A DNA stretch of 7,205 bases. Source: an uncultured Rhodoferax sp. Its GTDB lineage: Bacteria > Pseudomonadota > Gammaproteobacteria > Burkholderiales > Burkholderiaceae_C. The stretch lies in contig CAKZJN010000031.1 in the NCBI GenBank assembly GCA_936943465.1, positions 1 through 7,205 on the forward strand, given 5' to 3'. A program made the translations under genes and the position numbers. Below, piece after piece: positions 1 to 6,359 of this stretch. Position 1 is the stretch's first letter, and every line of letters begins with the position of its first letter. The notes under the pieces were generated by a model. It worked only from the letters and a program-made list of their open reading frames with translations, had not been told where the DNA came from and did no database searches.

Positions 1-1233
1 AGCCCCACGTGGCCCGGCGAGGGAACCAGCCGGGTGCCCTTCTGGGCCTACACCCGTGAAGACCTGTACAAGAAGGAGCTGGACCGCCTGTTCTACAACA
101 AACACTGGTGCTATGTCGGCCTAGAGGCCGAGATTCCCAATGCCGGTGACTTCAAGCGCACGGTGGTGGGTGAGCGTTCGGTCATCATGGTGCGTGACCC
201 GGAAGGCCATGTGAACGTGGTGGAGAACGTCTGCGCCCACCGTGGCATGCGCTTCTGTCGTGAGCGCAACGGCCACGCCAAAGACTTTTACTGCCCCTAC
301 CACCAGTGGAACTACAGCCTCAAGGGCGACTTGCAGGGTGTGCCCTTTATTCGCGGCGTTAAGCAAGAGGGCAAGGTCAACGGCGGCATGCCCAAGGACT
401 TCAAGGTAGCGGACCACGGCCTGACCAAGCTGAAGGTGGCGGTGCGCGGTGGTGTGGTGTTTGCTTCGTTTGACCACAACGTGGAACCCTTTGAAGAGTT
501 CCTGGGCCCGACGATTCTCAAATACTTCGACCGCATGTTTGACGGTCGCAAGCTGGAGATTCTGGGTTACCGCCGCCAGCGCATTCCGGGCAACTGGAAG
601 CTGATGCAAGAGAACATCAAGGACCCGTACCACCCCGGTCTGTTGCACACCTGGTTCTCCACCTTTGGCCTGTGGCGCGCGGATAACAAGTCCGAGTTGA
701 AGATGGACGATCAATTCCGCCACGCTGCCATGATTTCCACGCGCGGCCAGGGTGGCAAGGTTGCCGAGGTGGTCACCGGAGTCGACAGTTTCAAGGACCA
801 GATGAAGGTCAACGACCCGCGCCTGCTCGATATCGTGCCCGAGCCCTGGTGGGGCGGCCCGACAGCGGTGATGACCACCATTTTCCCGAGCGTGATCCTG
901 CAGCAGCAGGTGAACAGCGTGTCCACACGCCACATCCAGCCCAACGGCCACGGTTCGTTTGACTTTGTCTGGACCCACTTCGGCTTTGCCGATGACACAC
1001 CCGAAATGAAAGAACGCCGCCTGATCCAGGCCAACCTGTTCGGACCTGCCGGCTTTGTGTCGGCAGACGATGGCGAAGTGATCGAGTGGTCGCAGGAAGG
1101 CTTTGAGACAAAGCCGTCGCACCGCACGGTAATTGAAATGGGTGGCACCGACATTGCAAATGCCGACCACATGGTGACCGAGACACTGATTCGCGGTATG
1201 TACAACTACTGGCGCAAGGTGATGGGGGAATAA
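1..1233 (+). CDS. nagG: Salicylate 5-hydroxylase, large (alpha) oxygenase subunit; 5' end cut by window edge
   Basis: Catalytic subunit of a Rieske non-heme iron oxygenase that most likely hydroxylates salicylate to gentisate in the cytoplasm. The frame is open from base 1, and the GTG at 34 is internal. The 410 visible codons suggest only about a dozen N-terminal residues are missing, since NagG of Ralstonia U2 is about 423 residues. Counting codon 34-36 as residue 1, the Rieske cluster ligands are C67, H69, C87 and H90 (CAH...CPYH). The mononuclear iron site is seen in the NW...EN..D.YH....H block (D197, H200, H205), with a distal carboxylate at D345 or D346 in a DDGE motif. D197 fits the aspartate that bridges electron transfer between neighbouring subunits. 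Long stretches match remembered NagG almost word for word. Related anthranilate or other hydroxybenzoate oxygenases are the main alternative. The family is sure; the substrate is inferred from resemblance and from the NagH/NagAb neighbours. Confidence 0.88.
   Translation, partial: SPTWPGEGTSRVPFWAYTREDLYKKELDRLFYNKHWCYVGLEAEIPNAGDFKRTVVGERSVIMVRDPEGHVNVVENVCAHRGMRFCRERNGHAKDFYCPYHQWNYSLKGDLQGVPFIRGVKQEGKVNGGMPKDFKVADHGLTKLKVAVRGGVVFASFDHNVEPFEEFLGPTILKYFDRMFDGRKLEILGYRRQRIPGNWKLMQENIKDPYHPGLLHTWFSTFGLWRADNKSELKMDDQFRHAAMISTRGQGGKVAEVVTGVDSFKDQMKVNDPRLLDIVPEPWWGGPTAVMTTIFPSVILQQQVNSVSTRHIQPNGHGSFDFVWTHFGFADDTPEMKERRLIQANLFGPAGFVSADDGEVIEWSQEGFETKPSHRTVIEMGGTDIANADHMVTETLIRGMYNYWRKVMGE
1224..1230 (+). 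promoter_or_regulatory. Ribosome binding site of nagH, inside the end of nagG
   Basis: A purine run GGGGGAA lies five bases before the ATG at 1236. It overlaps the last codons of the upstream subunit gene. With only two bases between stop and start, this arrangement suggests translational coupling that would keep alpha and beta subunits in equal amounts. Confidence 0.6.
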
Positions 1234-1235
1234 AC

Positions 1236-1721
1236 ATGATCGACTTCAAGACCTATTTCGAACTGCTCAACCTCTACAGCGACTACGCCATGGTGTGCGA
1301 TTCCGCTGAGTGGGAAAAATGGCCCGAGTTCTTTGTGGAAGACGGCACTTACCGCCTGCAACCCCGCGAGAACCATGACCAGGGCCTGCCCCTGTGCCTG
1401 CTGGCCCTGGAGAGCAAGAACATGATTCGCGACCGCGTGTATGGCGTGAAGGAAACCATGTACCACGACCCCTACTACCAGCGCCACATTGTGGGTACGC
1501 CGCGCGTGGTGTCGGTCGAGCGCGATATCTATGGCGAACGCATTAGGTCCGAGGCCAACTACACCGTGATCCGTACCAAGTACGACGGCGAGTCCACGGT
1601 GTTCAACGTGGGTTACTACCGCGACGTGATCGTGCGCACGCCCGAAGGCCTGAAGTTTCAGTCCCGCCTGTGTGTGTACGACAGCGAGATGATTGCCAAC
1701 TCCATCATTTACCCCATCTGA
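1236..1721 (+). CDS. nagH: Salicylate 5-hydroxylase, small (beta) oxygenase subunit
   Basis: Non-catalytic beta subunit (161 residues) of the ring-hydroxylating oxygenase, expected to build an alpha3beta3 hexamer with the preceding gene product. The protein has the SnoaL/NTF2-like character of this family: an N-terminal helical stretch (about residues 1-30, with the LYSDYAMVCDS segment) followed by beta-rich sequence with the conserved YHDPYYQRHIVG segment near residues 76-87. It ends in VIYPI-like residues (SIIYPI), as remembered for NagH of Ralstonia U2, which is also 161 residues long. The ATG at 1236 has a good purine-rich ribosome site and sits two bases after the nagG stop. The subunit has no metal-binding motif, as expected. 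Its role is structural and may influence substrate range. Assignment to the salicylate branch rests on overall resemblance and operon order. Confidence 0.87.
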   Translation: MIDFKTYFELLNLYSDYAMVCDSAEWEKWPEFFVEDGTYRLQPRENHDQGLPLCLLALESKNMIRDRVYGVKETMYHDPYYQRHIVGTPRVVSVERDIYGERIRSEANYTVIRTKYDGESTVFNVGYYRDVIVRTPEGLKFQSRLCVYDSEMIANSIIYPI

Positions 1722-1730
1722 GGTTGCGCC

Positions 1731-2045
1731 ATGGCTGAAAACTGGATTGATGCCGCAGCGCTGGACGACGTGCCGCCAGGTGACGTCATCGGTGTAAATG
1801 TGGCGGGCAAGGACATTGCGCTGTACGCAGTAGACGGCGAAGTCTTTGCTACCGACAACATCTGCACCCACGGCCATGCGCGCATGAGCGATGGCTTTCT
1901 GGAAGGGCGCGAGATTGAGTGCCCTCTGCACCAGGGCAAGTTTGACGTGTGTACCGGCAAGGCGTTGTGTGCGCCGCTCACGGAAAACATCAAGACCTAT
2001 GCCGTGAAGATAGAAGCCATGCGCGTCATGCTGAAGCTGGACTAA
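1731..2045 (+). CDS. nagAb: Rieske [2Fe-2S] ferredoxin of the oxygenase system
   Basis: Small soluble electron carrier (104 residues) that passes electrons from a flavin/iron-sulfur reductase to the Rieske centre of the oxygenase. The cluster ligands are C45 and H47 (CTHGH) and C64 and H67 (CPLHQG), the spacing expected for bacterial Rieske ferredoxins. Length and the start MAENWIDAA match NagAb, the ferredoxin that in Ralstonia U2 serves both naphthalene dioxygenase and salicylate 5-hydroxylase. The ATG at 1731 follows the nagH stop by nine bases, with a short GAGG at 1720-1723 as ribosome site. The reductase partner (NagAa) is not in the window; in U2 it lies directly upstream of nagG. Because the naphthalene dioxygenase subunits do not follow here, this copy probably serves only the hydroxylase. 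Confidence 0.88.
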   Translation: MAENWIDAAALDDVPPGDVIGVNVAGKDIALYAVDGEVFATDNICTHGHARMSDGFLEGREIECPLHQGKFDVCTGKALCAPLTENIKTYAVKIEAMRVMLKLD

Positions 2046-2061
2046 GCAAGCCATTGCCCCC

Positions 2062-3270
2062 ATGCAATCTCTCTTCTTCTCGACCCAGGCAGACCGGATT
2101 GCATTGGCGCGCCAGCGCTATTTTGAGGAGGGCGAACTGCCCTCGGGCGTGGTCAGTGAGGCGGTGTTTCAGTCGTGGGCCCGCTGCCTGCGGCTCAAGC
2201 AAGACCCGCGCGCGCAACTGGAGTTTCAGCCGGTCAGCACCAGCCGGGCGCAGTTGGCTCTGCAGAAAAACCGCTTGCTGCGTGATGCCTGGTTGGCAGA
2301 CGTCAACGAGCTCGACGCGGTGCTGGGCGCCACCCATTGCGGCGCCATGCTGACCGACCCCAGCGGCGTGTTGATCGGTGCCACCAGTTCCCGGCGCGTG
2401 CATGAAAAGATTACCCCTGTGGCACACCGCATCGGCGTCAACTTTGCCGAAGAAGCGGTGGGCACTACCGCGCCCGGCATCGTGGCGCGCACCGGCAAGC
2501 CCGCGTCGGTGCAAGGGGCCGAGCACTTCTCGGAAAGTGTGAACTTTATGCATTGCGCGGCCGCCCCGATTCGCGACATCCATGGCCATCTGGCGGGCGT
2601 GTTGGATATGTCCAGCGAAGGCATCGCCTTCAACTTTGATGCCGCATCGGTGGTGGGCCTGTACGCGTCCTCTATTGAAAACCGGTTGCTGGTGTCGCAG
2701 TCCACCGAGCACCTGATCGTGCGCTTCCAGATTTCACCGGCCATGCTCGATACGCCCATGGCCTGCCTGATGGGCGTGGATCTGCAGGGGCGCATGGTCT
2801 GGCGCAATGCGGCAGCTTCCCGGTTGTTGGGGGTGCCGCCCAATGGCGGTCAGGACAGCCTGGGCCAGGTGGACGAGATATTGCAAAGCAGCTTTTCAGA
2901 GCTCGCCTCCAAGCGCAACGGCTCGCATTCCATGCTGCGCCTGCCCAATGGATTGCTGGTGCATGTGCGTTGTGAACTGCAAGCGCACGACGGGCACCGG
3001 CAGCTGTTTGCTGTGGGCTTGCCTGCGCTAGACACGCCGCTGGTGGACGCGCCTGAGAATCGGTTGGTACCCGAGAGGGGTGCTCAAGAAAATACACCCG
3101 CGTCACCCGTAGCCGAGCCTTCTGAGCCCGCCAGTCTGCGTGATGCCGATGTGGATTTGATCGCCAGAACGCTCAAGGAATGCGGCGGCAATGTGTCGGC
3201 CGCAGCCCGCAAGTTGCGGGTATCGCGGGGGCTGATTTATCGGCGCACGCAGGGCACGCCATTGCCTTGA
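2062..3270 (+). CDS. AcoR-like GAF-PAS-Fis regulator lacking the AAA+ sigma-54 domain
   Basis: Probable DNA-binding regulator of 402 residues. The N-terminal SWARC segment (38-42) and the GAF domain (about 65-215) carry family marks of AcoR-type activators: FAEEAVGTTAPG near 128-139, QGAEHF near 151-156, and AAAPIRDIHGHLAGVLDMS near 166-184. A PAS-like domain follows (about 228-320), then a proline-rich linker (about 321-358), then a Fis-type helix-turn-helix (360-397, GGNVSAAARKLRVSRGLIYRR). The usual AAA+ module of roughly 240 residues, with Walker A, GAFTGA and Walker B motifs, is missing between PAS and Fis, and no remnant is visible. The frame is intact, so this looks like a stable architecture rather than a broken gene. 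It starts 16 bases after the ferredoxin gene without a clear ribosome site and is probably cotranscribed with it. It could sense an aromatic ligand through GAF or PAS and control this operon. Whether it activates or represses is unknown. Confidence 0.8.
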   Translation: MQSLFFSTQADRIALARQRYFEEGELPSGVVSEAVFQSWARCLRLKQDPRAQLEFQPVSTSRAQLALQKNRLLRDAWLADVNELDAVLGATHCGAMLTDPSGVLIGATSSRRVHEKITPVAHRIGVNFAEEAVGTTAPGIVARTGKPASVQGAEHFSESVNFMHCAAAPIRDIHGHLAGVLDMSSEGIAFNFDAASVVGLYASSIENRLLVSQSTEHLIVRFQISPAMLDTPMACLMGVDLQGRMVWRNAAASRLLGVPPNGGQDSLGQVDEILQSSFSELASKRNGSHSMLRLPNGLLVHVRCELQAHDGHRQLFAVGLPALDTPLVDAPENRLVPERGAQENTPASPVAEPSEPASLRDADVDLIARTLKECGGNVSAAARKLRVSRGLIYRRTQGTPLP

Positions 3271-3271
3271 T

Positions 3272-3298
3272 GGACAAGGGAGGTCGTGCGGCTTGTCC
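3272..3298 (+). terminator. Possible weak hairpin just after the regulator gene
   Basis: A perfect 7-base inverted repeat, GGACAAG (3272-3278) and CTTGTCC (3292-3298), encloses a 13-base loop and begins one base after the regulator's stop codon. A smaller 5-base stem with a 3-base loop (TGACG/CGTCA, 3302-3314) follows. Neither has a T-run after it, so this is not a classical intrinsic terminator. The placement is the main argument. Confidence 0.3.
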
Positions 3299-3331
3299 GG
3301 GTGACGGTCCGTCAGTTCGCCAGTGCCCCAA

Positions 3332-3382
3332 CAGCTTGCGGGGATGGGAGCGAGTGATTAGACCCATGCGACTGCCAAGCTG
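3332..3382. repeat. Interrupted inverted repeat between convergent genes, possible two-way terminator
   Basis: Outer arms CAGCTTG (3332-3338) and CAAGCTG (3376-3382) pair perfectly. Nested inside are ATGGG (3344-3348) and CCCAT (3363-3367) around a 14-base loop, with unpaired bases between the two stems. The sequence after it on the + strand (3383-3400) is moderately T-rich, but there is no strong T-run on either side. The element lies 11 bases beyond the stop of the - strand gene, in the 123-base gap between two converging units, where a shared terminator would be expected. No promoter or small gene was recognised in this gap. Confidence 0.3.
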
Positions 3383-3393
3383 ATGATTCCATT

Positions 3394-6351
3394 TCATTCC
3401 TTCGATTGGGCACTCTCTTGCAGGCGCATGAGATCCCGCACTTGCTGCTCCTTGGATTCTTGCAGCGCAACCAGTTGGAGTCTGCACTCCTCTCGGTGGC
3501 CTTCGCGCTGTGCCTTCTGCGCCCCCAGTGCGATCGCGTGGCTGCGATCATGGGAGGCGGATAGATCCTGGTACTCTGAATACTGACCGTAGCGGGTAAA
3601 GCCGGCGCTTCGGAACCAGCGGCAAAAACTACAGTTTTCCGGCTCCGCATTCAGGAGGACGGTGATGTCATCGCGCTCAAGTTGGTCGGCGATCGCATCC
3701 AGCCACAGACTGCTGCTGCGGGCGGCCACTTTGAACATGAGATCTTCATCTGGCGCAGGCGCATGCATTGCGCGCCAAGCCGCGTCGGTTTGCCACTGCG
3801 TCATCCAATTGAGGGTCTGCTCCACAGGCATGGGTCGTGCGACGCCATACCCCTGAGCGAATCGGCAGCCGAAGTGCAGCAGTGCAGCCCCATGTTCCAG
3901 CGTCTCCACGCCTTCGGCGATGACGGGGCGGTTAAAGGCCTGTGCCAACTTGACTACGCTCTCCACAATGCCAAGACCACCGGGGTCGTCCAGCATGACC
4001 TTCACAAAGCTTTGGTCAATCTTCAAGACCTGCACCGGTAGGTTTAGGAAGTAGGTCAGTGAAGAATACCCAGTGCCAAAGTCATCAAGCGAAAACTTCA
4101 CGCCCAGCTTGCGGCATTGGGTAATGGTGTGAACAGCCTTCTTCAGGTCGGCCAGCGCTGCCGTTTCAAGAATTTCCAATTCCAGACTTTCAGCCACCGA
4201 ACTGGGGTAGTCCGCCAGAATTTCTTGCAGGCGCTCGGCAAAGTTGTCTCTCAGCAAATGGTCCGCACTGATGTTGGCACTTACCGTCACAAAGACACCG
4301 GCATTTCGCCAATCCTGAATCTGGCGGACCACAGATTTCAGCACCCATTCGCCCACCAGAATTTCGAGCTCACTGCCTTCCAGGTAGTGCAGGAAGGAGC
4401 CCGGTGCGATCAATCCCTCCTGCGGGTGATTCCAACGGATCAAGGCTTCAAAACCAATGACCGCGCCGTCGAGCAAATCGACCTTGGGCTGGTAGTGCAG
4501 CGCGAACTCTCCTTGGTCCAGGGCCTCGCGCAACCTTTGCATATAGTGCCGTTGTGTTTGCACCTGCTGGTCGTGCACCGGGTCAAAGAAGTGGAAACTG
4601 TTTTTCCCGCCTTCCTTGGCCAAGTACATCGCCTGATCGGCGTGTCGCATCAAGGTATCGGCGTCTACCGGATCGGCCGGATATACCGTAACCCCAATGC
4701 TGGCCGTGACCGATGCCGTCTTCCCCTCAATTTCAACGGGAGTCGCCACAACCTGCAGCACCCGTTCAAGCGCTGACTGGCATTCCTGCAGTTCCGATAT
4801 CGATGACAGCAGCAGCACAAACTCATCGCCTCCCAAGCGGGCCAGCGTGTCATCGATACGCAATACGCCACTGAGCCGCGTTGACAGTTCAATCAGCAAT
4901 TTGTCGCCCGCCGCATGCCCATAGCTGTCGTTGACCGCCTTGAATCCGTCCAGATCAAGGTAGCAGACCGCAACGGAGGTTTCACTACGTCTGGACCTTG
5001 CCAGTGCTTGCGATAGCCGATCTGAGAAAAGACGCCGGTTGGGCAGGTTGGTCAGATGGTCGTAGTGGGCGATGCGGTAGAGCTCTTCTTCGTGGGCTTT
5101 GAGTAGGGTGATGTCAGAGAAGACGCCGATGTAGTGTTGCAAGGCGCCTTCGCCGTCCCGTATCACCGAGATGGACAGGATCTCGGTATACAAGGCGCCA
5201 TCGCGGCGCCGGTTGGAAATTTCGCCTTGCCAGAAGTCATGCTCCCCGATGGAGCTCCACATCGCTGTGTAGAACGCCAGATCGTGCATTCCCGACGAAA
5301 GCAATTTAGGCGTGCGTCCCACAACTTCTGCCTTGGAGTAGCCGGTAATGCGGGTGAAGGCGGGGTTGACATCCACAATAGCCTTGTTGGCGTCCGCAAT
5401 GATGATGCCCTCATAGCTATTGGCATAGACACTGGCAGCTAGACGCAAACCGACTTCGGAGCGCCTGCGTTCTGAAACATCGCGGATAACGGCACTAAAG
5501 TGCGGTCCTGAAGCGCTGCGCCATGTACCCAGCACCAGCTCAATGGGAAACTCTTCGCCATTGGCGCGTAAACCAGGCATCTCAAGCACCTTGCCCAGCA
5601 GTCTGGAGTCTGAACCGGCGCTCAGCTTGCGCATGTTCTCGCCGTGTTCCGGGCGGTTTCGCGCAGGCATCAGTTGGGCGAGCGATTGGCCCAATATTTC
5701 GGATGCCGCATGGCCAAACAAGTGCCGCGCACCTTCATTCCAACCCACAATCAGGCCTGCCGCATCGAACTGCACGATCGCATCGGGTGCAGTCTCCACG
5801 ACCGAACGCATGCGCTCTTCTTTTTCCCCCAGGGCTTGGGACAAACGCTCTAGTTGCTTGCGTTGGTGTTCTGAGTCGCGCAAGGCTTTGTAGGTACGCA
5901 AGGCCACGTAGACGGACACAAAGATCTTGTCGGACGAGAGCTCGGATTTCAGCCGGTAACCGTCGATTGCATAGTCCGCCACCACGTCGCGCTCGGGGGC
6001 GTAACCGGGTTGCCCGGTCACCAGGACGATTTGCACCATGCGGTTGCACAATTCATTGCGCACATGGTTGACAAAATTCAGACCCTCCAGCTCGGTCTCC
6101 ATCACCACATCCAGCAGCACCAAGGCGATATCTGAATGGCTGGCCAGCATGTCCCTCGCTTCTTTTCCCGAACGTGCATCCAGCAACTGCAAGGCACGGT
6201 CTTCTACCCGCATATTGCGCAAGGCCATGTGCAAGACCCGGTGAATGTCTTCGTCGTCATCCACCAGCAAAATTTTCCAGACATCCCTGACTTCGACAGC
6301 CTCAGGTGCGTCAGGTGCAAAAAGATCGAGGAAAGCGTCGGCGTGGGTCAT
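3394..6351 (-). CDS. Response regulator with REC-PAS-PAS-GGDEF-EAL-CZB-like domains (c-di-GMP turnover)
   Basis: Cytoplasmic signalling protein of 985 residues, with no membrane segment seen. The receiver (about 24-155) has an acidic pocket at D31-D33, phospho-acceptor D81, T112 and K135; its wording resembles the receivers found in front of DUF3369. Two PAS domains follow (about 180-293 and 302-418). The GGDEF domain (about 420-590) has an intact GGDEF at 507-511 and an RxxD inhibitory-site motif at 498-501. The EAL domain (about 605-850) keeps E635, N693, E726, D756-D757, K777, E813 and Q833, so both synthesis and breakdown of cyclic-di-GMP look possible. The tail (about 870-985) resembles a CZB zinc-binding domain with C907, H934 and H938, but serine replaces the first histidine. 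The ATG at 6351 is preferred: it lies 8 bases after the kinase stop, whereas a TTG at 6411 would overlap the kinase gene by about 50 bases. No strong ribosome site is visible, suggesting translational coupling to the kinase. Confidence 0.9.
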   Translation of the reverse strand: MTHADAFLDLFAPDAPEAVEVRDVWKILLVDDDEDIHRVLHMALRNMRVEDRALQLLDARSGKEARDMLASHSDIALVLLDVVMETELEGLNFVNHVRNELCNRMVQIVLVTGQPGYAPERDVVADYAIDGYRLKSELSSDKIFVSVYVALRTYKALRDSEHQRKQLERLSQALGEKEERMRSVVETAPDAIVQFDAAGLIVGWNEGARHLFGHAASEILGQSLAQLMPARNRPEHGENMRKLSAGSDSRLLGKVLEMPGLRANGEEFPIELVLGTWRSASGPHFSAVIRDVSERRRSEVGLRLAASVYANSYEGIIIADANKAIVDVNPAFTRITGYSKAEVVGRTPKLLSSGMHDLAFYTAMWSSIGEHDFWQGEISNRRRDGALYTEILSISVIRDGEGALQHYIGVFSDITLLKAHEEELYRIAHYDHLTNLPNRRLFSDRLSQALARSRRSETSVAVCYLDLDGFKAVNDSYGHAAGDKLLIELSTRLSGVLRIDDTLARLGGDEFVLLLSSISELQECQSALERVLQVVATPVEIEGKTASVTASIGVTVYPADPVDADTLMRHADQAMYLAKEGGKNSFHFFDPVHDQQVQTQRHYMQRLREALDQGEFALHYQPKVDLLDGAVIGFEALIRWNHPQEGLIAPGSFLHYLEGSELEILVGEWVLKSVVRQIQDWRNAGVFVTVSANISADHLLRDNFAERLQEILADYPSSVAESLELEILETAALADLKKAVHTITQCRKLGVKFSLDDFGTGYSSLTYFLNLPVQVLKIDQSFVKVMLDDPGGLGIVESVVKLAQAFNRPVIAEGVETLEHGAALLHFGCRFAQGYGVARPMPVEQTLNWMTQWQTDAAWRAMHAPAPDEDLMFKVAARSSSLWLDAIADQLERDDITVLLNAEPENCSFCRWFRSAGFTRYGQYSEYQDLSASHDRSHAIALGAQKAQREGHREECRLQLVALQESKEQQVRDLMRLQESAQSKE

Positions 6352-6359
6352 AAATAGTT

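Noticed and set aside
121..1170. Long open frame of 349 codons on the - strand opposite nagG
   Set aside because: It lies entirely under a clearly recognised gene, its translation has no recognisable domain, and long antisense frames are common opposite GC-rich coding sequence.
1206..2063. Open frame of 285 codons on the - strand opposite nagH and nagAb
   Set aside because: It spans two real genes and their junctions, is rich in His, Val and Ala as expected of a shadow frame, and has no recognisable motif.
2026..2712. Open frame of 228 codons on the - strand opposite the regulator
   Set aside because: The + strand frame shows clear GAF, PAS and Fis signatures; the antisense translation shows none.
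2062..3270. Regulator as a pseudogene or truncated sigma-54 activator
   Set aside because: The reading frame is uninterrupted from N-terminal motif to C-terminal helix-turn-helix, with both ends present. Only the middle module is absent, which fits a natural architecture better than decay.
3271..3393. Possible small gene in the convergent gap (a + strand open frame covers 3180-3383)
   Set aside because: That frame overlaps the regulator's helix-turn-helix coding region out of frame, lacks a ribosome site, and its translation shows nothing recognisable.
4117..4776. Open frame of 219 codons on the + strand within the GGDEF-EAL gene
   Set aside because: It is antisense to the intact EAL and GGDEF coding sequence and has no domain resemblance.
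5523..6071. Open frame of 182 codons on the + strand within the PAS and receiver coding region
   Set aside because: Arg- and Pro-rich translation typical of a shadow frame, opposite recognised PAS and receiver domains.
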